Below are positions 1 through 8,234 of a DNA stretch of 64,000 nucleotides, piece after piece; position 1 is the first letter of the stretch; every line of letters starts with the position of its first letter. The stretch comes from Paenibacillus albicereus (lineage in GTDB: Bacteria > Bacillota > Bacilli > Paenibacillales > Paenibacillaceae): positions 2,504,001 through 2,568,000 of the forward strand of contig NZ_CP051428.1 of the NCBI RefSeq assembly GCF_012676905.1, written 5' to 3'. The position numbers were made by a program, and so were the translations under genes. The notes beneath the pieces were generated by a model. That model saw nothing but the letters and a program-made list of their open reading frames with translations, was not told where the DNA came from and did not search any database.

Positions 1-86
1 TTGCTCCGGCGAATGCGGTTGTTCGTTCTTCCACGGAAATCGGTCGAAGCAGGGATGCCGGATGCTCGTGCCGCTGCTTCCGCCTG

Positions 87-1946
87 TCAGCCTGCAGGCT
101 GGCTGCCGGAGTCCGGCCGGCCCTGGGAGTGGCGGTACAGGCGGGCGTATGGGCCGCCCTTGCCGAGCAGCTCGCCGTGCGTGCCGGACTCGACGATGCT
201 GCCGCCGCGCATGACGACGATCCGGTCGGCGTTCATGATCGTCGACAGCCGATGCGCGATGACGAGCGTCGTCCGTCCCTCGGAGACGGCCGCGAGCGCC
301 TGCTGCACCATCTGCTCGGTGCTGGAGTCGAGGCTGGCGGTCGCCTCGTCGAGGATGAGGATCGAGGGGCGGAAGACGACGATGCGGGCGAAGCTGATGA
401 GCTGGCGCTCCCCGGCCGACAGTCCGCTCCCTTTCTCGCTGAGCATCGTCCCGTATCCGTCCGGCAGCCGCCGGATGAGGCGATCGGCCCCGACGAAGCG
501 GCATGCCTCGCGCGCCTCCTCCTCGGATATCGACGGATCGAACAAGCGCACGTTGTCGAGGATCGATCCGGAGAACAGATACGGCTCCTGCTGCACGAGC
601 CCGACGACGCGCTGCAGGCGCGCGAGCGGAATATGGCGCACGTCGACGCCGTCGATCGATACCGATCCCCGCTGCACGTCGTAAAAGCGGCAGAGCAGGC
701 TGATGAGCGAGCTCTTGCCGGCGCCGGTCGTGCCGACGATGCCGATCGTCTCGCCGGGCGCGATGTCGAGGCTGATGCCCCGCAGCACGGGCTCTGCCGG
801 ATCATAGCCGAACTCGACGTCCCGGAAGCGCACCGCGCCGGAGCCGATGCCGTCCAGCTCCGGCGCGGCTGCGGGGGCGGCGTCCGGCAGCGCCGAACGG
901 GTCTGGAACAGCTTCCAGATGCGGTCCATGGAGACGGAGGCGGCCTGCAGCGTGTTCCACTGCTGGGTGATCGAGTTGATCGGCTGGAAAAACTGGCGGA
1001 TGTACGTGATGAACGCATAGAGGACGCCGAATTCAAGCCCTTCTCCGTAGACGGCGCGGCCGCCGAGCCACGTGACGAAGGCGACCGACAGGTTGCCGAG
1101 CAGGTCGAACGAGCGGTTGAACAGCACGTTCGTACGGATTTCCCGCAGGTTGGCTTCGTAATAGGAGCCGTTGCGCTCCTCGAACTGCCGCTGCTGCTCG
1201 CGCTCCTGGCGGAACGCCTGGACGAGGTTCATGCCGCTCAGGTTCTCGGCGGTGAAGGCGATCAGCCGCGACAGGCGGCTGCGCGACTGCTGGTACGTGC
1301 GCCGCATGTAGCTGCGGAACCCGGCGGCGATGAGCGCGATCAGCGGCAGCAGCAGCAGGCTGTAGCCGGCCAGCACCGGATCGAGCTGGAACATGAGGAA
1401 CAGGATGAAGACGAGCGTCAGCCCGTCGCGGAACAGGCTGAGGCATACCTGCGTGAAGAACTGGCTGACCGTCTCCGTGTCGCCGGACATATGCGTGACC
1501 AGGCTGCCGCTGGACATGCGGTCGTAGAACGACGGCGACAGCCGCGACAGATGGCGGAACAGATCCTTGCGCAGCTTGGAGACGATGCCCTGTCCGGCCC
1601 GCTGGACGAGCAGGCTCTGCCAGTAGCTGAAGGCGAGCGCGAGCAGCGACAGCGCCAGGTACAGTCCCGCCAGCAGCAGGACGGGGCCGAGCTCGCCGCC
1701 GCCGCTCATCAGGTGGTCGTCGATTGCGATCTTCACGAGGTACGGCTGCAGCAGGTCGGCCGAGATCGCGAAGACCGTGCAGGCGACAACGCCGGCGAAC
1801 GTCTTGCGGTAAGGCTTCGCGTAGGTCATCAGGCCGCGCAAGGCGGTCCGCTCGGAACCGTCGGCCGCCGAAGAGGGGGCAGGAGGAGGCTCCGGCCCCT
1901 TCTTTCCGCGTTGGTCGGGGGCAGGCTCAGGCGCCGTTTCGGCCAT
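87..1946 (-). CDS. ABC exporter, permease-ATPase fusion, canonical half (BmrD/YheH-like)
   Basis: Half-transporter of 619 aa: N-terminal six-helix exporter domain, then an ATPase domain. Walker A GTTGAGKS lies near residue 403, the signature LSAGERQ near 510 and Walker B ILILDEA with the catalytic Glu near 530, so this half has a complete Walker B site. The ATG at 1946 follows GGAGG at good spacing; the frame stays open further upstream but that part is low-complexity and lies inside the preceding gene. It overlaps the upstream partner by 20 nt, so the two are probably translationally coupled and form a heterodimer. A Pro/Ala/Glu-rich tail of about 40 residues precedes the membrane domain. 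Family knowledge points to drug or peptide export; the substrate cannot be read from sequence. Confidence 0.9.
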   Translation of the reverse strand: MAETAPEPAPDQRGKKGPEPPPAPSSAADGSERTALRGLMTYAKPYRKTFAGVVACTVFAISADLLQPYLVKIAIDDHLMSGGGELGPVLLLAGLYLALSLLALAFSYWQSLLVQRAGQGIVSKLRKDLFRHLSRLSPSFYDRMSSGSLVTHMSGDTETVSQFFTQVCLSLFRDGLTLVFILFLMFQLDPVLAGYSLLLLPLIALIAAGFRSYMRRTYQQSRSRLSRLIAFTAENLSGMNLVQAFRQEREQQRQFEERNGSYYEANLREIRTNVLFNRSFDLLGNLSVAFVTWLGGRAVYGEGLEFGVLYAFITYIRQFFQPINSITQQWNTLQAASVSMDRIWKLFQTRSALPDAAPAAAPELDGIGSGAVRFRDVEFGYDPAEPVLRGISLDIAPGETIGIVGTTGAGKSSLISLLCRFYDVQRGSVSIDGVDVRHIPLARLQRVVGLVQQEPYLFSGSILDNVRLFDPSISEEEAREACRFVGADRLIRRLPDGYGTMLSEKGSGLSAGERQLISFARIVVFRPSILILDEATASLDSSTEQMVQQALAAVSEGRTTLVIAHRLSTIMNADRIVVMRGGSIVESGTHGELLGKGGPYARLYRHSQGRPDSGSQPAG

Positions 1947-3678
1947 GCTCCATTCCTCCTTTCTGCAGCGCCGCGAGTTCCGCGTACAGTCCTTCCTCGA
2001 GCAGCAGCTGCTCATGCGTGCCGCGTTGGACGACGCGCCCTTCGTCGAGCACGACGATCTCGTCGGCATGCTGGATGGCGCTGATGCGATGGGCGATGAC
2101 GAGCGTCGTCCGGCCCGCTCTTCCGCGGCGGATGCTGGACACGATGGCCGTTTCCGTCTCCGCGTCGACCGCGCTCACGCTGTCGTCGAGGATGAGCAGC
2201 GGCGCTTCCTTGACGAGCCCCCGCGCCAGGCTTGCCCGCTGGCGCTGTCCGCCGGACAGCGTCACGCCGCGCTCGCCGAGCCGGGTGCCGAAGCCTTCCC
2301 GGAACTGCTGGACCTGCTCGTAGATCATCGCCTGTCGGGAAGCGCTCTCGATCTCGGACGCGGTGGCGTCCCGCTTGGAAAAGGCGATGTTGTCCCCGAG
2401 CGTCGTGCTGAACAGGAACCCGTCCTGCGGCACGTAGGCGATCGAGCCGCGCAGCGAGCGCAGCGTCACGTCCCGGATGTCGGAGGGGCCGATCCGGATC
2501 GCGCCGGCAGGAGGCTCCATCATGCGCAGCAGCAGCTTGGCGAGCGTCGTCTTGCCGCTGCCGGTGCGCCCGACGAGCGCGGTCGTGCGGCCATAGCGGA
2601 TGTCGAGATCGACGCGATCGAGCGCCGGCCGCGAGGAGCCCGGATAGCGGAACGTCAGGCCCCGGACGGCAATGTCCGCATGCTGCGGCAGCTCGGCTGC
2701 TTGCGGACTGTCCTCGATGTCCGGCCGGCTCGCGAGCAGCTCCTGGATGCGCTCGAGGCTGGCGCGCGAGCGCTGCATCGTATTGATGACGTTGCCGATC
2801 TGCTGGAGCGGGCCGATCATGAGCCGCACGTACAGCGTCAACGAGACGTACATGCCGACGGTGATGTTTCCGCTCAGCGCATGATAGCCGCCGGCGGCCA
2901 GCGTCACGACGAGCGACGCGGAGCCGAGGAACGGCAGCAGCGCCTGGAACAGCGAGCTCAGCCGCACGAGCCTCAGCTGGCTGCCGTAGACGCCGTCGAC
3001 GCGGGCGCCGAAGCGGGCTTCCATCATCGGCTCGACCGCGAACTTCTGCGTGACGCGCATGCCGCCGATCTGCTCCTCCGCGGATTCGGTCATGGCGGCC
3101 AGCTCCTCTTGGGCGAGCCGGGAGCGCTCGCGGATGCGCGGGCCGAAGTAGACGACGATCGGCGGGATGAGCAGCAGCGGGGAGACGCAGGCGGCGACGA
3201 GCCCGAGCGGCAGGCCGGACAGCGCCATCATGACGACGGCGCTGCCGAGCAGGATGACGGCGTTGGCCGTCTGGTTGAAGCCGGCGGAGATCGCTTCCCG
3301 CACCGACTTGACGTCGTTCAGCACGTAGCTCAGCATGCTGCCGACGCCATGCTTGGCGTAATACGCCTCGCTGAGGCGTGTGAACTGCTTGAACAGCTTC
3401 TTGCGCGTCAAGCGCTCGAAGTTCCGTCCCAGCCTCATGATGAGGTATTGGCCGGATCCGGCGAGCGAGCTGTAGAGCAGGGCGATGCCGGCGAGCATCA
3501 GCGCCGAGCGGCTGATTAGCTCCGGCGTCAGCGCCTCGTGCTGCAGCCGGTCGGTGAAGTCGCCGAGCACGCGCGGATACAGCGACTGGACGATATTGCC
3601 GAGCGCGATGGCCAGCAGCGCCGCGGCGTACAGCTGCGCCTTGGCGGCCAGATACGGGCGCAGCAGGCGTTCCTTCAT
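1927..3678 (-). CDS. ABC exporter, permease-ATPase fusion, degenerate half (BmrC/YheI-like)
   Basis: First gene of the exporter pair, 583 aa, with a six-helix membrane domain followed by an ATPase domain. Walker A GRTGSGKTT is near residue 369, the signature LSGGQRQ near 472, and Walker B reads LLILDDS near 494. The residue after the Walker B Asp is Asp instead of the catalytic Glu, the hallmark of the degenerate site in heterodimeric exporters such as B. subtilis BmrCD. The ATG at 3678 is chosen over the ATG at 3687 because GGAGG is about 10 nt from the former and only 1-2 nt from the latter. The 20-nt overlap with the next gene supports one transcript and a heterodimer. Confidence 0.9.
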   Translation of the reverse strand: MKERLLRPYLAAKAQLYAAALLAIALGNIVQSLYPRVLGDFTDRLQHEALTPELISRSALMLAGIALLYSSLAGSGQYLIMRLGRNFERLTRKKLFKQFTRLSEAYYAKHGVGSMLSYVLNDVKSVREAISAGFNQTANAVILLGSAVVMMALSGLPLGLVAACVSPLLLIPPIVVYFGPRIRERSRLAQEELAAMTESAEEQIGGMRVTQKFAVEPMMEARFGARVDGVYGSQLRLVRLSSLFQALLPFLGSASLVVTLAAGGYHALSGNITVGMYVSLTLYVRLMIGPLQQIGNVINTMQRSRASLERIQELLASRPDIEDSPQAAELPQHADIAVRGLTFRYPGSSRPALDRVDLDIRYGRTTALVGRTGSGKTTLAKLLLRMMEPPAGAIRIGPSDIRDVTLRSLRGSIAYVPQDGFLFSTTLGDNIAFSKRDATASEIESASRQAMIYEQVQQFREGFGTRLGERGVTLSGGQRQRASLARGLVKEAPLLILDDSVSAVDAETETAIVSSIRRGRAGRTTLVIAHRISAIQHADEIVVLDEGRVVQRGTHEQLLLEEGLYAELAALQKGGMEHGRNGA

Positions 3679-3777
3679 CCTGAGCATTCCTCCCCGTAAA
3701 ATTCTTCGCCTCCATTATACCTCCATCCGCTTCGTGCCGAACATTTTAGGGCCAAAATCTTTCCTTTGAAGCAAAAA

Positions 3778-3807
3778 TTGACTTCCGCACGGGATTCCGG
3801 GTAGGAT
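3778..3807 (+). promoter_or_regulatory. Candidate sigma-A promoter of the MutS2-like gene leader
   Basis: TTGACT (3778-3783), an 18-nt spacer and TAGGAT (3802-3807). Transcription would start near 3814, giving a leader of about 400 nt before the ATG at 4216. It lies in the divergent gap between the ABC exporter and the MutS2-like gene. Confidence 0.5.
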
Positions 3808-3864
3808 AGGGGAAGGCCGATTCCAATCGCCTTTCATCCACTTTTCCAAAAAGGGGAGCTATTG

Positions 3865-3891
3865 ATGATTAAGGGTGTTCAGATCTCGTAA
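3865..3891 (+). CDS. Possible 8-codon leader peptide
   Basis: ATG to TAA, reading MIKGVQIS, preceded by AAAAGGGGAG at about 6 nt. It sits about 50 nt after the predicted transcription start and ahead of a run of hairpins that ends in a strong terminator. This arrangement resembles leader peptides of attenuated antibiotic-response genes. The reading frame is so short that chance is possible; the well-placed Shine-Dalgarno sequence and the context are the only support. No stalling motif is recognised. Confidence 0.4.
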   Translation: MIKGVQIS

Positions 3892-3914
3892 TTTCATAGG
3901 ATCGCAGTCGATTC

Positions 3915-3952
3915 GCCTGCCGGCGCAAGCGCCGTTTTTCCGCAGGCTTTTT
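3915..3952 (+). terminator. Nested hairpin with two T runs in the leader
   Basis: CGGCGC-AA-GCGCCG (3921-3934) is followed by TTTTT, and an outer stem GCCTGC (3915-3920) with GCAGGC (3942-3947) encloses it and is itself followed by TTTTT. It could be a weak terminator or a pause hairpin about 25 nt downstream of the leader ORF stop. Confidence 0.4.
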
Positions 3953-4070
3953 CGAAGCGGTCCATGATCGAGCTCTGAACCGAAGGATCCTCCCTGACCA
4001 TAGACGGTCATCCGTCCGTTCCGCCGCCTGCTATCGTCAGGCTCTGCGGATCGCGGATGATCCGCGTCTA

Positions 4071-4113
4071 AGACAGGAATGGAGCGCTTCTGCGTTCCGT
4101 TCCTGTCTTTTTT
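4071..4113 (+). terminator. Strong intrinsic terminator upstream of the MutS2-like gene
   Basis: A 17-bp stem (4071-4087 with 4092-4108, two G-U pairs) with loop TTCT, followed by a T run to 4113. It lies between the candidate promoter and the start codon at 4216, on the coding strand, so it would act as an attenuator. An upstream segment TCCGTTCC (4015-4022) copies part of the right arm and can pair with GGAATGGA (4076-4083), giving a possible antiterminator. Confidence 0.75.
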
Positions 4114-4215
4114 GCGTTCATGCGAGAGGATGAGGCGCACGGAATCGGCTTGTCCACCCTTCGGCTTGCGCTGCATGCCATGGAACGTTGCATCCCAATC
4201 AAGGAGGTTTTTTAC

Positions 4216-6276
4216 ATGAATCACGCATCCATGATGCGACTTGAATATAGCTTCATTCAAAATCAACTGCTCGAACTCGCCGTATCCGAGCCGGGCCGCC
4301 GGCTGGCGGAGCGTCATGCCCCGACCGCCCATTTCCGTCAGGCGGAAGCCTGGCAGCAGGAGACGGCGGAGGCGGACGCGCTTCTGCGCGCCGGCTCCAG
4401 CGTGCCGCTGTCCGCGATGGAGGGCATCGGCGCGTTCCTGGCTTTGCTCGGCAAAGGGCGGGTCTACGACGAGAAGGAGCTCTCGGGCCTGTCGGCCTGG
4501 CTCGGCTCCATCTCGCAGATGAAGCGCTACATGGCGTCCAAGCGGGAGCTGGCTCCGCGGCTGTCGGGCTATGCGGACGCCATGCGGGACTGTCCCGCCC
4601 TCAAGGAGGAGATCGATCGCTGCATCCGCGGCGGCTGGCTGGCGGACCACGCTTCGCCCGAGCTGTCGCGGATCCGACGCGGCGCGCAGGTGGCCGAGGA
4701 TCGGATCCGCCGCAAGCTCGACGCGGCGCTCGCGAAGTACAGGAGCAGCCTGCAGGAGGCGATCGTCAGCCGCAGGGGCGAACGTTTCGTCATTCCCGTC
4801 CGCAGGGATCAGCGCCGGCTCGTGCCGGGGACGGTCTGGGACGAATCGGCGAGCGGGCAGACGCTGTTCATCGAGCCGCATGACGTCGCCGACCTGCAGG
4901 CGGAGCTCGCGATGTGGAAGCAGGAGGAGGAACAGGAGAGAATCCGCATCCTGTCCATGCTGTCGTCGATGGCCGAAAGCGAGTCGGAGCCGTTGACGGT
5001 CAACCTGGAGGCGATGGCTCTGTTCGACTTCATCCTAGCGCGAGGCAAGCTTTCCCGTTCTTATGACGGGACGAGGCCGCGTCTGCTCGCCGAACCGCTC
5101 ATCCGGCTGCGCGGCGGACGCCATCCGAAGCTCGGCGCTCGAGCGGTGCCGATCCACGCGGAGCTGGGCGACGGCTGGGACCAGCTTTGCATTACCGGGC
5201 CCAACACAGGCGGCAAGACGCTGGCGCTCAAGACGCTCGGCTTGTTCGCGCTCATGGCGCAAGCGGGACTGTTTCTGCCTGCGGACGAAGGCTGCGAGTT
5301 CGGGCTGTTCGATGACGTGCTCGCCGATGTCGGAGACGGACAAAGCATCGAGCAGTCGCTCAGCACGTTTTCGTCGCATCTGGCCGTCCTCGGCGAGATT
5401 CTCGGGCAGGCAAGCCGAACGACGCTCGTCCTGCTTGACGAGCTGGCCGCCGGGACCGATCCCGGAGAGGGGATCGCGCTGTCGATCGCGGTGCTCGAGG
5501 AGCTCGGCGCGAGAGGGACGAAGGTGGCCGTGACGACCCATTTCAATGAAATCAAGGCTTATGCGTCGCGGACCCCGCGCTGCATGAACGCGAGGATGGC
5601 GTTTGACGCCGAGTCGCTGCAGCCGTTGTACCGGCTTGAGCCGGGCGAGGCGGGAGACAGCTATGCGCTGTCGATCGCGCGGAGATACGGCTTGCCGGAA
5701 TCGCTGCTTGCCCGAGCGGAAGAGCTGAAGCGTTCCGGAGTCAAGCCGGCGGCGGCAGCGTCCGAGGCCAAGCTGGATGAGGACCGCGCAGCGGCTGCCC
5801 CGAGGCGAGAGGCCGAGCGGCAGGCAGAGCGGCGGGGCGGGAAGCGCCGCGGAGCGGATGATCGGGCAGAGACGGAGCAGGGCGGCCGGGCGCTTTCTCC
5901 CGGAAAGCCGGAAAAGCCGAGAGCCCGCGGCGAAGCCGGCAGCCCCGAGTCCCCGCACGACGGCGGCAAGGCGGCCGCGCGGTCCAAGGAATTCGCGGTC
6001 GGGGACTGCGTCTGGATCCATCCGCTCCAGCGGACCGGAATCGTCTTCCGCGAGGCGGATGCGAGAGGAGAGGTGATCGTGCAGGTGAAAAGGGAAAAGA
6101 GAGCCTTCAACCGCAAAAGGCTGTCCCTTTACATCAGCAGGGACAGCCTTTATCCGGGCGAGGATTACGATATGGACATCGTGTTCGATACCAAGGAGAA
6201 CCGCAAGGCGAGGCATCGGATGTCGCGGATGCACGTGCCCGGACTGCAGATCGAATCGCCGGACGGAGACAAGTGA
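4216..6276 (+). CDS. MutS2-like ATPase without Smr domain
   Basis: Protein of 686 aa. N-terminal MutS lever/clamp region is followed by the MutS ATPase: Walker A TGPNTGGKT near residue 327, Walker B LVLLDELAAGTDPG near 403, then TTHFNEIKAYA. A charged Ala/Arg/Glu-rich stretch leads to a KOW-like module starting at FAVGDCVWIH. The usual MutS2 is about 780 aa and ends in an Smr nuclease domain; here the protein stops about 45 residues after the KOW-like part and no Smr motif is visible. ATG 4216 has AAGGAGG at 9 nt. B. subtilis MutS2 has been reported to act on collided ribosomes, so a ribosome-linked role is possible, but MutS-type DNA work cannot be excluded. Expression may be attenuated by the leader at 3814-4113. 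Convergent with thiN, 13 bp away. Confidence 0.85.
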   Translation: MNHASMMRLEYSFIQNQLLELAVSEPGRRLAERHAPTAHFRQAEAWQQETAEADALLRAGSSVPLSAMEGIGAFLALLGKGRVYDEKELSGLSAWLGSISQMKRYMASKRELAPRLSGYADAMRDCPALKEEIDRCIRGGWLADHASPELSRIRRGAQVAEDRIRRKLDAALAKYRSSLQEAIVSRRGERFVIPVRRDQRRLVPGTVWDESASGQTLFIEPHDVADLQAELAMWKQEEEQERIRILSMLSSMAESESEPLTVNLEAMALFDFILARGKLSRSYDGTRPRLLAEPLIRLRGGRHPKLGARAVPIHAELGDGWDQLCITGPNTGGKTLALKTLGLFALMAQAGLFLPADEGCEFGLFDDVLADVGDGQSIEQSLSTFSSHLAVLGEILGQASRTTLVLLDELAAGTDPGEGIALSIAVLEELGARGTKVAVTTHFNEIKAYASRTPRCMNARMAFDAESLQPLYRLEPGEAGDSYALSIARRYGLPESLLARAEELKRSGVKPAAAASEAKLDEDRAAAAPRREAERQAERRGGKRRGADDRAETEQGGRALSPGKPEKPRARGEAGSPESPHDGGKAAARSKEFAVGDCVWIHPLQRTGIVFREADARGEVIVQVKREKRAFNRKRLSLYISRDSLYPGEDYDMDIVFDTKENRKARHRMSRMHVPGLQIESPDGDK

Positions 6277-6289
6277 GCAAGCGGGGCGT

Positions 6290-6943
6290 TCAGCCGATCG
6301 ACTCGATGACGAGCAGCCAGCCTTCGCGAAGCGAGACGGTGCCTCTCTCCCCGTCCAGCGCGTTGCTGATCCCGAGCGACTGCCCGATGCGCAGCTCCGC
6401 CTCCCGAAGCGGATAGCGGAATCCGTCCAGATTGATGCCGGCGGTCGTTTCGCTCAGCGGAAGCAGGGAGACATGCGGGAAGCGGCTCCGCTCGACGGGC
6501 ATCGACCGGCCTCCGCGCAGCAGGCGGATGCGGTTCGTCTCGTCTTCGATCGCGGTCTCGATGCCGCGATCGGCCGCCAGCCGAAGCAGATGCACGTTGG
6601 CGAGCGAATGATCGAAGCGGCTGCCGAGAGCGCCGACGATCAGGATCGACGCCGGATTCAGATCGAGCGCGCGCCGCAAGGCCAGCTCGGTGTCGGTATA
6701 GTCTTTGTCGATCGGATCGAACGAGGCGAGCTCGGCGCTGCCCGCCTCGATCTCGGCCCGCTCCGCCTCCTGTACGGAGTCGAAGTCGCCGAGCGACAGA
6801 TCCGGCCGGATGCCCGAACGGACGAGGAAAAGCGCTCCTGCGTCCGCTCCGATGAGGTAATCGTCCGCCCGAAGCAGGCCGGCCGCCCACGGTCCAAGGC
6901 TGCCACCCGTCACGATGGCGGCCCGCTGCAGCTGCTGCGGCAT
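6290..6943 (-). CDS. thiN: Thiamine pyrophosphokinase
   Basis: Cytoplasmic enzyme, 217 aa, transferring pyrophosphate from ATP to thiamine to make thiamine diphosphate, the cofactor also needed by the PdhAB E1 encoded 2.4 kb downstream. Family motifs are visible: an N-terminal nucleotide-binding segment with GADAGALFL, the SLGDFDSV acidic motif, DKDYTDTE, and GALGSRFDHSLAN. The C-terminal thiamine-binding beta domain ends with ISNAL and VSLREGWLLVI. Of two in-frame ATGs, 6943 is chosen because GGAGG is about 10 nt away; 6952 is only 1-2 nt from it. It is transcribed alone from a good promoter at 6977-7005. Confidence 0.9.
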   Translation of the reverse strand: MPQQLQRAAIVTGGSLGPWAAGLLRADDYLIGADAGALFLVRSGIRPDLSLGDFDSVQEAERAEIEAGSAELASFDPIDKDYTDTELALRRALDLNPASILIVGALGSRFDHSLANVHLLRLAADRGIETAIEDETNRIRLLRGGRSMPVERSRFPHVSLLPLSETTAGINLDGFRYPLREAELRIGQSLGISNALDGERGTVSLREGWLLVIESIG

Positions 6944-6976
6944 ATGGCTCATTCCTCCCTCTAGGTTCTGCGGCCC

Positions 6977-7005
6977 ATTATAGCGCGGAGGAGGCGCCGC
7001 CGCAA
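6977..7005 (-). promoter_or_regulatory. Sigma-A promoter of thiN
   Basis: Read on the minus strand: TTGCGG (7005-7000), 17-nt spacer, TATAAT (6982-6977). The -35 box is the same hexamer as the divergent promoter that starts at 7011. Confidence 0.7.
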
Positions 7006-7010
7006 TGCGG

Positions 7011-7039
7011 TTGCGGGAAGGGCCGGCCCCGGCTATTAT
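7011..7039 (+). promoter_or_regulatory. Sigma-A promoter of the TRIC/phosphatase pair
   Basis: TTGCGG (7011-7016), 17-nt spacer, TATTAT (7034-7039). Predicted start near 7046, which leaves room for the ribosome binding site used by the TTG at 7091. The two divergent -35 boxes are separated by only 5 bp. Confidence 0.6.
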
Positions 7040-7090
7040 AGGTAGGACAGTCGCGGCATCTTGCATCTTGCATACGGGGGCGTAATCGAT

Positions 7091-7735
7091 TTGTACACAG
7101 AGATTTTTGCGGTATTCAGCATCATCGGCACGATCGCCTTCGCGGTCAGCGGCGCGATCGTCGCCATGGAAGAAGAGTACGACATCCTCGGCGTGTTCGT
7201 GCTGGGTCTGGTGACGGCATTCGGAGGCGGCGTGATCCGCAATCTGCTCATCGGCATCCCGGTGCCGACGCTCTGGACGCAGGGCTTGCTCATCAAGATC
7301 GCGCTCGCCTCGATGACGATCATTTTCCTGCTGCCGGTCAGCTGGATTCAGCACTGGCGCAAGGCGGAGGCGCTGTTCGACGCGATCGGGCTGTCGGCCT
7401 TCGCCATCCAAGGCGCGCTCTATGCGACGGAGATGAAGCATCCGCTCAGCGCCGTGCTCGTCGCCGCGACGCTGACGGGCATCGGCGGCGGCATCGTCCG
7501 CGACTTGCTCGCCGGGCGCAAGCCGCTCGTGCTGCGGGACGAAATTTATGCCGTCTGGGCGATTCTCGGCGGGGCGGCGATCGGGCTTGGCTTGTTCCAA
7601 GGGACGGCGATGCTGCTCGTGCTGTTCGTGCTCATCATCGTCATGCGGATGCTGTCCGTCGTCTTCAAATGGCGCCTGCCTCGAAGGTCGCTCCGGACGG
7701 CGGCAGCCGACCGCAGGGAAGGAGGGATGTTCTGA
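7091..7735 (+). CDS. TRIC/UPF0126-family membrane protein
   Basis: Integral membrane protein of 214 aa with about seven hydrophobic segments arranged as two homologous halves. Each half has a Gly-rich motif of the family: FGGGVIRNLLIG in the first and GIGGGIVRDLLAGRKP in the second. Members are annotated as UPF0126/YadS, related to trimeric intracellular cation channels; the ion carried in bacteria is not settled. TTG 7091 is preferred because GGGGG sits about 10 nt upstream; an in-frame TTG at 7061 has no ribosome binding site. The stop overlaps the next start as TGATG, so translation is coupled to the phosphatase gene. Confidence 0.85.
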   Translation: MYTEIFAVFSIIGTIAFAVSGAIVAMEEEYDILGVFVLGLVTAFGGGVIRNLLIGIPVPTLWTQGLLIKIALASMTIIFLLPVSWIQHWRKAEALFDAIGLSAFAIQGALYATEMKHPLSAVLVAATLTGIGGGIVRDLLAGRKPLVLRDEIYAVWAILGGAAIGLGLFQGTAMLLVLFVLIIVMRMLSVVFKWRLPRRSLRTAAADRREGGMF

Positions 7736-8223
7736 TGGAGCGCGGAGTAAAAGTCGTATTCGTCTGCTTAGGGAACATCTGCCGCTCTCCCATGGCGGAA
7801 GCGGTGCTCCGCCACCTCGCCGCGCAGCGCGGGCAGGGGCCGTACATCGAGATCGACAGCGCCGGAACGGGCGACTGGCATCTCGGAGCGGTCCCGCATG
7901 AAGGAACGCGCCGCGAGCTCGATCGCGCAGGCATTTCCTACGAGGGGATGAGGGCCCGTCTGGTCGACCGCGCCGATCTCGAGGAGGCGGATTACATCGT
8001 CGTCATGGACCGCTCCAACGAGCGGGACGTGCAGGAGCTCGTCCGCGCCTTGGGCATCGTGCCGCAGGGCCGGCTGCTCCGCTTCATGGAGCTGCTACCG
8101 GACGAGGAGCTGGACGGCGTGCCCGATCCGTACTATACAGGCGACTTCGAGCAGACCCGCCGGCTCGTCACCGCGGGCTGCGAGGCGCTGCTTGACCGGA
8201 TCGAGCGGGAACGCCTCTCTTGA
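7735..8223 (+). CDS. Low-molecular-weight protein tyrosine phosphatase
   Basis: Cytoplasmic phosphatase of 162 aa. The catalytic P-loop CLGNICRS (C-x5-R-S) lies near residue 10 and the general-acid loop VPDPYY is near the C-terminal third, as in YfkJ/YwlE-type enzymes and arginine phosphatases of Firmicutes. The usual discriminating residue after the P-loop Asn is Ile here, which in YwlE-type enzymes is Thr; that argues for tyrosine rather than arginine phosphatase, but this is inference. ATG 7735 overlaps the TGA of the membrane protein by one base. A bidirectional terminator follows. Confidence 0.9.
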   Translation: MERGVKVVFVCLGNICRSPMAEAVLRHLAAQRGQGPYIEIDSAGTGDWHLGAVPHEGTRRELDRAGISYEGMRARLVDRADLEEADYIVVMDRSNERDVQELVRALGIVPQGRLLRFMELLPDEELDGVPDPYYTGDFEQTRRLVTAGCEALLDRIERERLS

Positions 8224-8234
8224 ACGACGACGCC

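Noticed and set aside
129-2084. 651-aa plus-strand ORF antisense to the ABC exporter
   Set aside because: Asp/Glu/Arg/Ala-rich shadow frame without domain motifs; the minus-strand frame has full ABC exporter motifs.
3814-4113. Known riboswitch or T-box upstream of the MutS2-like gene
   Set aside because: The T-box sequence AGGGTGGNACCGCG and the consensus boxes I know for cobalamin, FMN, TPP, SAM, lysine and magnesium riboswitches are not present.
3859-4881. 340-aa minus-strand ORF over the start of the MutS2-like gene
   Set aside because: Lies antisense to a clear ATPase gene, is Arg/Pro/Ala-rich as expected of a GC-rich shadow frame, and has no ribosome binding site.
7061-7735. Start of the TRIC-family protein at TTG 7061
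   Set aside because: No ribosome binding site at the needed distance; TTG 7091 has GGGGG about 10 nt upstream.
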